The notes: generated from the letters alone by a model not told the origin. Counted from the first letter of the stretch, positions 34,470 to 46,710 are shown. The stretch is 64,000 nucleotides of DNA from Schistosoma mansoni (GCF_000237925.1 NC_031500.1:2356001-2420000); one strand, 5' to 3'. Numbers and translations are program-made.

Positions 34470-35325
34470 ATCCATAAAACCCCTTCTGATCATTATTTAT
34501 AGGAATTAATGCATTTATATGATTATGTAATATAATTAGTTTACATATGTAGATAAATGAAATTATTAAGGTAAATATATAATCTTCACAATGTTATAGG
34601 ATATGTCAAGTGATTTCATGGTGTTGTATTTGATTAACTTTGTTCAGGAAATGATTCTTTTGTTGCTGTTGTTGTTGGACTAATTAACTGAATGTCATTT
34701 TCTTCCGTTTACAACACTCTACATTAATACAGCTTCTCTACAATTCTACATGATAGATGATATATAATAGTCGTTAGGAAACTGTAGACCTAAGATTTGT
34801 TGTTATTGATACTCGTCATCAAGGTTTATCTGAACTATTACAGGAACTGATACTACCTGGTGGATTTGATCCAGGGTAACTCAGTTTCGCTCTACTTCTA
34901 TGAATGACTGAATATAGATGATCACTTGAATTTATGATACACCGCGAGTATTATCTAATGTGTTATCAGTGAGTCATATATAAAACAATTATTCTCATTT
35001 GTGCAAATTCCAAAGTGTGGTGACATAATGTAGGTTATTTGAACAAGGCTGTGCAAACGTGAATGTATAATACACATTTCGAGTAACAATTTGATCATAT
35101 GAGATAATGTTAAAAGGAAGGCTGAATGAAGCCATCGAAAAAAAGTCATGCTGCCAAACATTTATCATTAGGAACAATAACTCCATGATTCTACATAGGT
35201 CTCATTGTCTATTAAATAATCATATCATATTACGTCGCATTGACCTATTCATGTGTATAACCAGTCTTAATGGAATATGCGTCTAGATGCCTTTGAAATG
35301 AATTATTATTATTACTTAAACCATT
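34470..35325. other. Spacer, nothing recognised
   Basis: AT-rich. A faint minus S3-like block may lie near 34805-34870, too weak to call. Confidence 0.4.
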
Positions 35326-35329
35326 TCGG

Positions 35330-35672
35330 ATATGAGGTAGTTGCCCACTGAAGACAATGGAAGATCGTCACACAATGTCCTGGATTGATTGAAGTCAGAT
35401 ATCGACAGTGCGGTAGCCTAGAGGCTAAGCGTTCGCTCGTGAGATTGAAAATCCTGGGTTCAATTCCACTTGCGGGATCTTAGATACACACTGTTGAAAA
35501 GATTTAAACTAAGACGAAACGGAAGTTCAGTGCTTCTAGGTTTTTAATAGTGATCTAACACTGGTCGGTTCATGATTTGAATGTTATTGTTATTACCGGT
35601 CCCAAGCCCGTTTAAAGGAGGAGGGGTGAATATGGAGTTAGCGACCTCATCCCATAGAAAACCAACTTGTTA
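35330..35672 (+). repeat. Degenerate SINE S1 followed by RTE 5' UTR piece
   Basis: 35330-35585 is a decayed plus S1. 35588-35672 matches the RTE 5' UTR (CCGGTCCCAAGCCCG, GTTAGCGACC, CATAGAAAACCAAC). Confidence 0.65.
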
Positions 35673-35889
35673 AAGACATGAAGTTTTGAGTCCTAATCGA
35701 ATTGAATATATAAAAGTTAGTTGCTAACATCTCTTTAATATCAAAGTGAAAGATAAAAAGAAGACTTGAGAATAACAAATCAATAAGAGCTCAGCTTACT
35801 TTAGTTCAACGTCAACAATGAAGGTTGAGAATGTAATTGGTCAAATCCGAAAATAACAAAAAAATAGATTACTAACTTTGAACATATGA

Positions 35890-36035
35890 CAAGGGGGTTT
35901 TGTGGAGATTTTTTGTAATTTTATAGATGAGATCATGAATCACTTGAAGTTAGACCACCATGGAAAACCTGGAAGCACTGGACGGCTGTTTCATCCTATT
36001 GTGGGACTCCTCAGCAGTGCGCATCCACGATCCAT
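35890..36035 (-). repeat. SINE S1, 3' part
   Basis: Minus copy with GGGGGTTTTGTGGAGATTTT tail, ending just before the tRNA-like head. Confidence 0.8.
35975..36020 (-). ncRNA. Hammerhead ribozyme, intact core (SINE S1)
   Basis: The minus strand has CTGAGGAG, GAAA, GTC and stem I GCACTG/CAGTGC; stem II carries a GGAT variant. Confidence 0.75.
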
Positions 36036-36124
36036 ATGATATGATATTGATCAATGGTCTCAAGTTATGACATAATTTATATTATCATACATAACTATTT
36101 AACATTAAAAGGATATATATAATT

Positions 36125-36470
36125 AAAATTGGGATGCAAAACCCAACTCACACGTTCTCGTCATGCCTCCTGAATCATGACAACCATCCTATGTACTAAC
36201 GTGAGCGGTAATGTGGGTGATGGAGTTCGACCTAATCAACCACTCTACCTATACCCACAAATGATTACAAATGTTACAAAGAGTTATTGCATAATTATTT
36301 AGGGTTCAAAAAAGATGGAAAAAATGAGTCTGCCCCCCCCCAAAAAAACCCCGAATGAGCGTAAGCAGTGCAAAAACAACTATCCCTCCCCGCTAGTTGT
36401 GCCATGTTTCGATATAGCACTCTTCTCCAGTAAAGCCTACTAATTTTCACCATGTTCCTATAATCAAAAT
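36125..36470 (-). repeat. Dispersed repeat E, copy 1
   Basis: Shares with 40250-40600 the blocks CCTAATCAACCACTCTACCTA, ACCCACAAATGATTAC, GAGTCTGCCCCCCCCC, AGTTGTGCC and CTTCTCCAG. No coding or RNA function recognised; orientation arbitrary. Confidence 0.7.
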
Positions 36471-36599
36471 GATTGTTTCTTTTTTTATTTCTAAAAAAAC
36501 AAAATCGAAAAAGGAAAAAGAAAAAAATGATACCCCCCAAATCCAGTAAAAACAAACAAACAAACAACGACAACAACAACAAGCAACTCTTTAAATGAC

Positions 36600-37193
36600 A
36601 TAACTAAATGTCATTTGATTAGAACAGGATATTCTATTGACATGGAACACAATTATTTCCTATGTTACTAATAGTCTCTCTCTTTTCTATGTTTCCTCAC
36701 AACCCTTTTTTCTTTTTTTTCTTTTTTCTCTTTTTTTTTGTATTTTTAAGGGTTCTATCCATGTATGTATGCATATATAGATATGTGTATACACAACTAT
36801 ACTCACAAAACCCATTACCATGTATTTACTAACGGAAGAACACATTCAATATTAAATAGATTCCGTTTAAAAACGATTAAAATTTGTCGTTGTGGTTATC
36901 GTTATGGTTGTTGTTGTTGTTTTGTGTACTATGACAATGACGGGAATGAAAAACCAAACAACCAACCAACTAAACAAACAAACAAACAGAAAAACATTTC
37001 TATCCCATTTTTTTTACGTAATTTTGAATTTCTGTTTTATTTAGATCCCTTTCCCCCCACCCACCCCCACCACCACCACCTTAAACACTAAAAAAGGTAA
37101 CATTCAATCTTTAGGTTGAATCTTGTTAGTTGGTATCATGGTTGCTTAATTATGTTCTAATTTAAAGGATATAGTAAATATATATAGTCAAGA

Positions 37194-37264
<71 letters not shown>

Positions 37265-37729
37265 GGAAACAGATATTCTAGCAGGCTTTTACAACTAATT
37301 TGACAAGGTACATGTTTAATAATGGTAGGATATCTTTGACTAGTAATGATTACTGATATAATAATTATGTTAATTCTAGTATTTAATAAGTAGTATATGT
37401 ACATATATATTGACAGTTTACATATATTAAACATATATGAGCATGCATGTATCTGTGGGTAGTATCATGAGAGGGAGAGAAGGGGGTTGGAGACAGAAAG
37501 AGAGAGGAGTGGAGACAGAGAGAGAGAGAGAGGGAGAGTGGGTCGAAAATTTGAAATTTCCGGAATTTGTCATTTTTAAAAAATTTTTTTTTTGGGGGTT
37601 TTTTTGTCAAATAAAAGATGAAAACAAAGAGAAATCAATTAAATAAAAGAAAAATATAAATAAAAATATTTTAGATTGTCAATATTTTTTTTTGTATTTT
37701 TAAATCTTAAAAATTAAAAGATAAAATCA
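36600..37729. other. Simple-repeat-rich spacer
   Basis: No gene. Poly-T/CT blocks near 36700-36750, ACAAAC tracts near 36960-36990, a compound (ACT)n-(AAT)n microsatellite at about 37193-37265, and a GA-rich tract at about 37470-37540. Confidence 0.75.
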
Positions 37730-38075
37730 TAGTGAGAAGCAGTAACCAGTGGGGTTCAACCAGGTCTGTTGTGAGATATCAACTCACTGAAGATATTGGT
37801 GAATGATTTGCTCAATTTCGTGGATTGGTTGAAGTTAGACATTAACACTGTTGAATGCCAACCGGCTCAGTGTTCTATAGGTTAAGTGCTCACGCGCGAA
37901 ACTGATAGGTTCTGGGCTAGAATCTCGCGAGGTGGGATCGTGGATGCACACTGCCATTGAGGAGTCCCACAATAAGGCGGTTCGGCCGTCCAGTGCTTCC
38001 AGGTTTTCCATGCTAGTCTAGCTTCAATTGACTCATGATCTCAACTATTAAAATGACTATAATATTCACAAAACC
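37730..38075 (+). repeat. SINE S1, GAAA-less subfamily, nearly full length
   Basis: Plus copy with tRNA-like head near 37866-37935. The catalytic block is GCGGTTCGGCCGTCC, and the 3' tail is TTCACAAAACCCCCTTCTG. Confidence 0.85.
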
Positions 38076-38079
38076 CCCT

Positions 38080-38640
38080 TCTGATAATCACAAAAAATGT
38101 ATCGACCTATCATAAAGACAACATTAAAAGACACTATACCATATACCAGTCAGGAAATGTTGACTGTTTAAAACAAAAATATACATTAGCAGAAATAACA
38201 AAATCTAGTGATTGACAATTTCCGTTCAAGTTTATCACCAAAAGGAAAAATAAACAAATCGATAAATATTTTTTTAAATTTTTTTTAGGTTATCATTGTC
38301 TATCATTGTCTAATGTTAATAATTTAATGATGAGTACCAATCCATGATATAGCACCACAATCCACCATTGTCTTCAGCGAAGTTTTCCATGATGGTCTAA
38401 CTTTAATTAACTCATGAATTCAACTATTAAATGATGAAATCCTTATTTTGTGTTAGTCAGCCAGACAGTCAGCTACAACTTAGGACCAGGCATATATATA
38501 TACAACGGTACAAGTAGCCATACCTCATTAGCACAACAAGATGAACACCGGATTCATAGAAGTAGTTAATTCAATTTTAGTAATATTTAAAAGAAAGATT
38601 GTACATAAGGATATAGTACAGGAAGAAAGACAGATATGAA
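38080..38640. other. Spacer with a short SINE remnant
   Basis: Only a ~40 bp S1 3' piece (38385-38425) is recognised. Confidence 0.5.
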
Positions 38641-38649
38641 GCAATTTTA

Positions 38650-39130
38650 ATCTCAAGGTTTAAGGGATGACAAAGAGTGTATACACCTACGCCATTGTGA
38701 TCGATTCTCAGCCATGTCACCTAGTCTCCAACCATTGGTTATGATAGTCACGCGGACCCCAACCAAGTAGTCTGCATCTACCAACATGGCTCAGAATAGA
38801 AGTTAGTGACTTCAAGGACTGATGCCACGTTTTGGTTTGGCTGCCCCTAGCTCTCTTCCTACCACCCCCTATACTAGTCAGCATTGTGCGTCACGGTAAT
38901 CGATGTTCAGGCATAAGTAACATGTGGCCCAACCACCTCAGACGATGAAAATTCACAACGTCATCAACTGATTTACCATTATTCCCTAATACCCTGTGTC
39001 TAACCTCATTATCACTTACCCAGTGATCCCAGCAGATGCGAGCAATATTTCCAAGACATATCAGGTCAAGTACTAGTAACTTATGAGTATCTTCTACTCT
39101 TAATCCTCACGTATCTGTTTCTAAACTATA
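38650..39130 (-). mobile_element. Non-LTR retrotransposon fragment (post-RT region)
   Basis: Minus relative of 14655-15130. Reverse-complement blocks match TCGATTCTCAGCCATGTCA, CCCAACCACCTCAGACGATG and TTTCCAAGACATATCAGG. Frame broken. Confidence 0.6.
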
Positions 39131-39139
39131 AAAATAAGT

Positions 39140-40245
39140 TCTATTTATCAGACTGAATTCCTACAGTGAACCCAGCTACTTAATGTTATTGAAAGAGAGA
39201 TAAATTTGATCCAATCTACCGTTTTACCTAGTCCAAGTATTTAATGAAACGTCTTTCAGGAATATACTGTTGAAAAGAACGATCAATTGAATATACATAC
39301 TGATTAGTATTTGTAAAATCCAGCTAACAATGAATTGAACACCTTAGAAATCTTCAGTAAAATGTTTTGATTACCTTTTCTCATTTACATTGATTCTGAC
39401 ACCAGACAATGGGTTTTAAGCGTTCTTTATGCCTTAACGCTTCAGGTTGAGCTATTTTACTTACTACCAAATATATGTTTTGTATGCAGTATAAGCTATA
39501 AGCTATATTGCCATGTAGAGCTGAAGGTTTTATGTGAGACTGGAGGTTTGTCAGTGATATTGTGGATGGTTTAGCATTACTTTGGCAAGTTTTGCTGACT
39601 GTTCATGTGCAAAATTGCTTTACTGGTTAACTGATTTCATTCATACTGATGGTTGCTTCTCAGTGTTCTCAAGGGCCATTGTCATCGGAACATTGCAAGG
39701 CATGTCCCCGTTGCTAACAGTAATGAGGTTGACTATCGTGTAAGCGGAATGGGTCAACTTCGGCCTGTTCATGCTGTACATAATTGATTTACGCGATCAT
39801 TGATCGGGATAATTATACATGTGACGCGAGTATATTTATGAATCGTGCGAATGGTCTACTAGGGTGCTTGGTACTTGTGTGATTGCGCCACAGGTTTGAG
39901 CTGTACTATTCAGATTGTAGCGTTGAAGCTCATATAGTGTCTGGTTCTCCTGTGGGACGGGATTGACCTGTACTGTTTGGGTTATCACGTGAAAGTCTGA
40001 ATGGTGTCTGCATGTAATTATTAATACGCTTTAAATTTGAAGGCTTTGACATTGACATCCTAATAGTTTACTAGTCACTAGAAGTTCTTTATTCTTGAAC
40101 ATTGAATATAAAACAAAATGAGAGTAATCAATGAGTTTTACATTGAAAGTTAGTTTGTACACACACACACACACAAAACAAGAGTATTTATTGGAACATA
40201 TATAGATTTTAAATTTTAAAAGCCAATAGAAAACATACTAAATCA
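39140..40245. other. Spacer, less AT-rich from 39480 to 40020
   Basis: No gene identified. 39480-40020 is noticeably richer in G and T than its surroundings and could be part of an element I do not recognise. Confidence 0.4.
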
Positions 40246-40249
40246 GGCG

Positions 40250-40600
40250 ATTATATAATCACACGTCCTCGTCATGTCTCCTGGATCATAGGAATGTTTC
40301 CATAAACTAACGTGAACGGTAACCTGGGTGGTGGTTATCGGCCTAATCAACCACTCTACCTACACCCACAAATGATTACGAAGGCTTCAAAGAATCATTG
40401 TATGATTATTGTTGGTTCAACAAGAAAGAATAAACGAGTCTGCCCCCCCCCAAAAAAAATACCGAAAGAAAGATGTAATGATTCTGTGTAATCAATGCAA
40501 AGACAGCTATTGAGCCCCGGTAGTTGTGCCGTGCTTTGATGTAGCATTCTTCTCCAGAAAGGCCTACTAAGCTTCATCATGTTACTATGGCTGGAAGGGA
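40250..40600 (-). repeat. Dispersed repeat E, copy 2
   Basis: Second copy of the 36125-36470 family, sharing the run of C's followed by A's and the AGTTGTGCCGTG block. Confidence 0.7.
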
Positions 40601-40743
40601 TAAGAAGATCTTAAGCAGTCATTTATCAGATTTCTTATGAAAGTTTCTAAAGAGAGTTGATCAATCAAATTATTCTCAATTGTTTCTTGCTTTCAGAAGA
40701 CATTATCTAGTGAATCGCCCATACATCGTAGTTTGAGTCATTC

Positions 40744-40998
40744 CAGTACTTACTTACTTACGCCTGTTACTCCTCGTCGAGGAGCATGGGCCGACCACCA
40801 GCATTCTCAACCCAACTCTGTCCTGGGCAATCCTTTCCAGTTCTTTCCAGTTGCTATTCATCCTTTTCATATCTGCTTCTATTTCCTGGAGTAATGTGTT
40901 CTTTGGCCTTCCTCTTTTCTGCTTTCCTTCAGGACTCCAAGTTAGGGATTGCCTTGTAATGCACATTGGTGATTTCCTTAATGTATGTCCTATCCAAC
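40744..40998 (-). mobile_element. RTE-like 3' end, joined to 18S rDNA
   Basis: Minus copy of the terminal 255 bp of the RTE, starting TTACTTACTTACGCC. Similarity stops abruptly near 40998, where 18S sequence begins. The 138-codon open frame across the junction is therefore a chimera, not a gene. Confidence 0.85.
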
Positions 40999-41617
40999 GT
41001 TTAATTCGACTCAACACGGGAAAACTCACTCGGTCCGGACTGACAGATTGATAGCTCTTTCTTGATTCGGTGGGTGGTGGTGCATGACCGTTCTTAGTTG
41101 GTGGGGCGATTTGTCTGGTTAATCCCGATAACAAACGAGACTTTAACCTGCTAAATAGTAGACTGGTCATCTGTGTTCGTTTAGAGCGCGGCTTCTATTG
41201 CTTCTTTATGGAGTAGTGTGGTCGTGATCCGGCGGGTGCGGTGCCAGTTTTTACTTCTTAGAGGGACAAGCGGCACACTTAAGTCGCACGAAATTGAGCA
41301 ATAACAGGTCTGTGATGCCCTTAAATGTCCGGAGTCACACGTGCGCTACAATGACGGTGCCAGCGAGTCTGGAAACCTGACCCGAAAGGGTTGGGCAAAC
41401 TGTTTCATCACCATCGAGACTGGGATCGGGGCTTGCAATTATTCCCCGTGAACAAGGAATTCCTGGTAAGTGCAAGTCATAAGCTTGTGCTGATTACGTC
41501 CCTGCCCTTTGTACACAGCGCCCGTCGCTACTACCGATTGAATGGTTTAGTGAGGTCGTTGGATTGGCGTCGTTGTAGTGGCTTTGCCGCTCGACTGATA
41601 CTGAGATGACCTAATTT

Positions 41618-41652
<35 letters not shown>

Positions 41653-41673
41653 TCACCTACGGAAGGATCGTTA
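40999..41673 (+). rRNA. 18S rRNA gene, 3' fragment (pseudogene)
   Basis: About 675 bp of the 3' end of small-subunit rRNA. Landmarks in order: GACTCAACACGGGAAAACTCAC, ATTGATAGCTCTTTCTTGAT, GGTGGTGCATG, TTAGAGGGACAAGCGGC, GCGCTACAATGACGG, TGTACACAGCGCCCGTCGC, AAGTCGTAACAAGG, and terminal CCTACGGAAGGATCG. About 11 nt appear to be missing after CGGTCCGGAC (41041), and several conserved positions differ. It is a dispersed fragment rather than a working rDNA unit. Confidence 0.95.
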
Positions 41674-41790
41674 ACATGACCCAAAAATATATAATGACGC
41701 ATGCACCTGGCTTCGTGCTGGACTGCATGTACCCTGGCTTAGTGGTATTCACCCTAGGCTTCAGCGGTTATTTTCTTGACTGATTCAGAT
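41674..41790 (+). other. Probable ITS1 start
   Basis: Sequence continuing past the 18S 3' end is GC-richer (GCACCTGGCTTCGTGCTGG) and reads like a ribosomal spacer. No 5.8S follows. Confidence 0.55.
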
Positions 41791-42579
41791 ATAATTATCA
41801 TAAATCTATTTTCAGTTTTTCAAAGTATACTACTTACACATTAGTAAGTAGTATAATGTTCCTCACAAAAAACGTAAGTTGCGATGCCAACCTCTACAGA
41901 TACTATTGAATGAAAATACTTTTTTGTAAAACAAATCATCGTGCCTATTCTTTATTCAAACATATACGAACGATTTTTTTGTTTTCAGTTGTTCTAATGA
42001 CAAAGAAGAAACGGGTGTCCATTGCACTTATTCAAACATATATTCATTTAAACGTAGTTATAGTAACATCAGTTGTATTATCGAGCCTATTTAGCAAGTT
42101 GAAAAGCATCTAAGCCACTGGTTAACATTTTCATGTCGTACTGATTAGTTGCGAACAGAACGAAACCTGTATCTATGGTTTTTTATTGACACTCTATAAC
42201 CATACAAAATAAATATGCACTTTTGGGTCAAAACAAATGTCTATATTCATAGTCACATGAAAGTTAGCATCAATTTAAACAGACTTCCAAATAGAAACTA
42301 ACTAGTCTCTGAAATCATCTGCAAATAAGATAGATTTATCTTGCCAAATTTCTTTTATGGGATCTTCCAATAGCCTAATTGTGTAATTCGGATTACTTCG
42401 TAGTTTTTGTAGTTAAGTTGATATTCCAAGTGGTCACCATCAGCTAACATTGTATCACTGCCCATCACCTATCATTCAACATTTAAGCAATTCAAAGGCG
42501 ATTATATGTAATCGTAAATGTGCGCTGGCTTACAAAGTAGATCAAAATCAGCCAGTGATCTTGAGTGATGTTAGAGGTA
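41791..42579. other. Spacer, nothing recognised
   Basis: AT-rich; an ACTTACACATTAGTAAGT small palindrome lies near 41831. Confidence 0.4.
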
Positions 42580-43100
42580 TAAGGGCAGTTGTCAATTCCC
42601 GGTTGCCCACACCGTGGAAGGGTTCTTCTAGAGGTACCTGAAAAGGAAATTCGGTTAGAAGTGGTCTTAATGACCTGAAAGCGTGACTGTAGTGCCCAAG
42701 GGACAACTGTTTGAGGTCGGTCACACACGACCTTTTTGTGGGTAATTTTTGTGTTAGCTCTGTTCTTCAAAGAACCTTACCGCCGGAGACGGATATCCAT
42801 GGGATAAGGCGAGGTGTGCATTTTTAGGGTCGACCTTTTCTAACCCCACCCCTCCTTATGGAAAGGCAGCATCGCTGTTATGCTGGTTGTTTCAAGGAAA
42901 CACTTACTGCCGTTACACCTCTGTACAGTCAGCAGTACGACTTCACTTTCGGACCTTAGGTTTGCTGCTTTTAGTCATACCGCACTGCAAGCGACCTGTC
43001 TGGCACGGTAGGACCTTGAGGAACGACTGTTCCATCCAGTATAGCTCGATTGTTTCATCGACCACCACGTCAAGGTAGCAACAACAGTCGGGTTAGATCA
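42580..43100 (+). repeat. Dispersed repeat F, copy 1
   Basis: Shares with 59440-59770 blocks such as GGCGAGGTG, CTGGTTGTTT, AAACAC(C)TTACTGCCGT, ACACAATCGGCAGT-like and CGACCTGCCTGG-like. GC content exceeds the flanks. Possibly LTR-retrotransposon leader; unproven. Confidence 0.6.
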
Positions 43101-44260
43101 AAATATGAGGTTATAGAGTTGTTTAACTGATTCAAATCTATGAATACAACCAAAAATTCAAATCTAAAGTACAACAAACCTCGTATTATCCTAAACAGAT
43201 TTGATATCCACGAGTGATCTTGAAATATACCAGTATAATATATAGAAAACTACTCACATGGTGGCCGTGTGTAATCGGCCATAAGCAACTACTTTTTGTG
43301 TTTTGAGGTCATAATTTCTTCCCTTTTTTGTACTCGAGTAAGATATTTTCAAAGTTGTTCAATATTATATCATTTTGCCTACACTTGTAACGGTACGATA
43401 AAAAATAACCTTTGATTGGTTGGATCAGAACTTTTAATTAGCTGATTACAGTTAGTTAGACGCTAACTAGGCGAAGAATGAATAAGCATCTCATTAAAGA
43501 ATTGACTGTAAACGATAATCTCAGCTATCGGATTAAGTTGTATATTACGTAATAAACTCATATTGATAACAGCTTGAATAGCCTATTGGTTACATCAAAT
43601 ACTCGATATATTGACTAACCATTGCATGATGCACTTAACAACTCATCAAACTTTGACAGTCAACGTAATTAAGATGCAATCAAAATGTGTAGTTGATTTA
43701 TTCATTAAGTACAAATTTGTGTACTTGACTTCAAAACATACTATTAAGGCAAGATGAATAAATAAGAAAATGACAAACTTTGGGATAAGTCTTCTAATTG
43801 AACGCTAGATTCAGATCCTAAGCTGTTCTAGTAACCCCCAGACTAAATCTACACAGCTACTTGAACACGAGAGGAAAAGCGCTTTACTCCAAGGTTTATT
43901 TTTGTACGGAAAATCTAGGATATTTATAGTATTTTAGATAGCCTTGGGGTTTCTGGAAAACTCTCGAATGCTATTAAACATAGTAGCACTATAAGTAATC
44001 AACCAATCAGAAACTCAAGATGTAACTTTTCACTTTTTGATATTTCTGGCAAAACTTCTAGTGTATACTGATTGAATAAGATGCTTCTCAGCGTTTTCAG
44101 AGCCTTCATTGGCTTTTTTCGAGGAGTTTTCTGGATCTCTCCAACATTTTAGAAGACTTTTGAAGCGCATTCACTTGTGGAATCCCTATATTTTTGTCAA
44201 TAATGAGTTCACAGCATTTTTTAAATCATTATATTTGTAGATTTCTATTTAACCTATTAT
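43101..44260. other. Spacer, nothing recognised
   Basis: Unique-looking sequence without repeat-family landmarks or coding signal. Confidence 0.45.
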
Positions 44261-44261
44261 T

Positions 44262-44785
44262 ATTATTTATACACATAAATATTGGTACAAGGAAGCACCA
44301 GATACATATGCGCCTCACAAATCAAATGAGATTTGTGTGAGGGCTGTGATACTTTCCAGATGCCCAAACTGAAGCAAGTGGTTTTCTTAGGGGGTCACAC
44401 CACCAGCCTTTGACCTAAAGATCTGATCCCCTACGCAGTGGAGCATCGTGAGGAAATGCAGTCCCATGGTAGCCAGTGACCAACAATTGGTTCATACGCC
44501 ATTTGTTCCTTCAGGATACTGGAGACCATGTGCACCATTGGTTTGCAATCAGGGTTTTCCAACTCCCCTAGGTGAACACGGAGAGTGTCCACCAACCTGG
44601 TTAAAGCGCCAGACATTTGCTTTTCGTCCTCTCAATTTCGTAAACAACACCCGTGTTGAGAGAAGGCAGTGAGTAGGACTTCCCTGATAGAGGCTATATT
44701 ACGCATGACCATGTGAGAGTATTTCGAGAGGGAGAGCGGACTCTCCTCACTATCGGCCATACCAGGGCATTCGGGGGCATTTAAC
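44262..44785 (+). repeat. Dispersed repeat D, full length
   Basis: Plus copy from TTATTTATACACATAAATATTGG to CCAGGGCATTCGGGGGC. Confidence 0.88.
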
Positions 44786-44996
44786 CTACTAACTACTGAT
44801 ATATTCCTTACTGTTTAAAAATTATAGTTAGTTAATAATGAACCCTTAGATTTAGTACAATTGATCTAATTATGCATAGATCAAGTGTATTTCTCTTCTT
44901 TTATAAGACTAAAATTCATACGTATAAACACTTTGTTTTGGTAGTATAATTACCATGTTTTGATTTGATAATTTCGAATAAATTGAGCATTGGGTA

Positions 44997-45832
44997 GATC
45001 CTAATGAATAGGAAAAATTAGATTTTCTGACGTTTCGTGACTTGGTGTAAGCCGCTTCTTCAAGGAGAATAAATAACCAAATTAACAATAATCCAAGTTT
45101 AAATAGTACAACGGAACAACATGAATATTGGGTGCGATCAATCAAAAAAACAGGTTTGAATAAATCAATGTTATGTCATTTCGGTCAAGGTGATACATAA
45201 GCGATATGTGTGCACTGTTAATGATGACTCGTGCCAAAGAACATATTAGGTACACAAAAAACCTAATAATCCTGTACAACTGGATAGACTTCAAATTAAA
45301 TCGGCAATAGCAGTTCACACCATTTTCAACAATCATCAAATTGATTTCAGAAATATTAAAATACTACAAAAAGGCTTTTCCAGTTACAAAGAAAGAAGAG
45401 TAGCTGAAGCTTTCCATATAATACTTAATCATACTGCTCTCAATAGAAAGGAAGGCCTTACCATATACCCTACTAGAACAATCTATCCTAATCACCTAGT
45501 CTGATATTATTTACAATTTCACACTATTACATTACAAATTAAACTCTATCCTTTGTCATTATAAAGGTCACACATTTTTCATCATTAACAGTGTACACAT
45601 ACACACACACAAATTTACATACATGTTGCTTATATATCACCTTGACCGAAATGACATGACATTGATTTATTCAGACCTGTTTTTTTGATTGATCACACCT
45701 AATATTCGTGTGTTGTTCCGGTGTACAGTTTAAACTTGGATTATTGTTAATTTGGTTATTTATTCTTTGAAGAAGTAGCTTACACCAAGTCACGAAACGT
45801 TAGAAAATCTGATTTTTCTACTCATCGGGATA
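44997..45832. mobile_element. Penelope-like element remnant with ~230 bp inverted arms
   Basis: The left arm (44997-45228) is the reverse complement of the right arm (about 45578-45832). Both carry a hammerhead-like motif of the type known in Penelope-like (PLE) terminal repeats: TGAAGAAG, a GACTT-type stem, CACGAAACGT. In both arms the first core base is changed (TTGAAGA). Between the arms is a PLE-type C-terminal coding tail. Inverted terminal repeats are a known PLE arrangement. Confidence 0.7.
45250..45504 (+). pseudogene. Penelope-like protein, C-terminal tail after GIY-YIG
   Basis: 85 codons open to a TGA. Peptides include QLDRLQIKSAIAVHTIFNNH, then IDFRNIKILQKG, then YKERRVAEAFHI. The SAIAxH..NNHxIDF...KERRVAEAxHI pattern is typical of the C-terminal part of GIY-YIG endonuclease domains in Penelope-like elements. 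The RT and the GIY-YIG start are absent. Confidence 0.65.
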
Positions 45833-45837
45833 TTACA

Positions 45838-46225
45838 AATATAGTTGAAATCATGGGTCAATTGAAGCTAGACCACCAAGGAAAACCTGGAAGCACTGGA
45901 CAGCCGTTTCGCCCTATTATGGGACTCCTTAGCAGTGCACATTCACGATCCCGCACTCGCAAGATTCGAACACAGGACCTACCAGTCTCGAGCCGGAGCC
46001 CTTAACCGATAGACCACTGAGTCGGCATCCAGAGGTGTTAATGTCTAACTTCAACCAATCCACGATTTTGAACGACCGTTCACCAATTGTCTTCAGTGAG
46101 TTGATATCTCTACAACAGACTTGGTAGAACTCCACTGGCCACTGCTTCCCACTAGAACTCAAGGAAATATCTGTTGAAGTCAGTCACTAGTGAGCATATG
46201 ATTATAGATCAGAGGGGGTTTCAAC
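45838..46225 (-). repeat. SINE S1, nearly full length, core mutated
   Basis: Minus copy with tRNA-like head near 45960-46025. The ribozyme reads CTAAGGAG in place of CTGAGGAG. Confidence 0.85.
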
Positions 46226-46234
46226 TATGAAAAT

Positions 46235-46710
46235 ACTAAATTCTCCACAACCCCCCCCCCCTCTGATCTATTACAAATATATTAATTTATTTACTTTGTT
46301 TTGGGTTGTTTGAGTCAGTTAAGTGTAAGCACATCAAGTCAGTAAATTGTGAGTCTTATCAATATTGATGATCTAAACAATGCAGAGCATGATTATATCA
46401 GTATTTTTTTTCTTGTTTTGAGGATCGTTCATAACACTTGCCATATATTCAATTATGTGATGGTGTATAATTGAAATTGGAGACTGGAATCATTTATCTA
46501 TACACATACAACTATTAGACTCAATGATTAGTTTTTTTTTTAAAAGATCATTTTACAACATTATTATTACACAAAATGGTAAGTTATTCATCACAAAGTA
46601 TAAACTTATTTGCCCCGAATTCGTACTATACTTATTTTGAATATATGTATATAAAGGTTATGAATATTACACAGCTACTATTTAGAGGCTGATCTACTCA
46701 ACAACAACAT
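46235..46710. other. Spacer, nothing recognised
   Basis: A poly-C run near 46250 belongs to an S1-type CTCCACAACCCCC tail; the remainder is AT-rich. Confidence 0.45.

Noticed and set aside
37162-37434. Poly-Ile/poly-Ser minus frame
   Set aside because: Translation of the compound (ACT)n-(AAT)n microsatellite, with no flanking coding signal.
40754-41170. 138-codon minus-strand open frame
   Set aside because: It crosses the RTE/18S junction; its C-terminal half is RTE coding sequence and its N-terminal half is antisense rRNA.
40744-41673. Template-switch chimera of RTE RNA and mature 18S rRNA
   Set aside because: The two parts have opposite polarity and the rRNA part continues into apparent ITS1, which a simple switch onto mature rRNA would not give.
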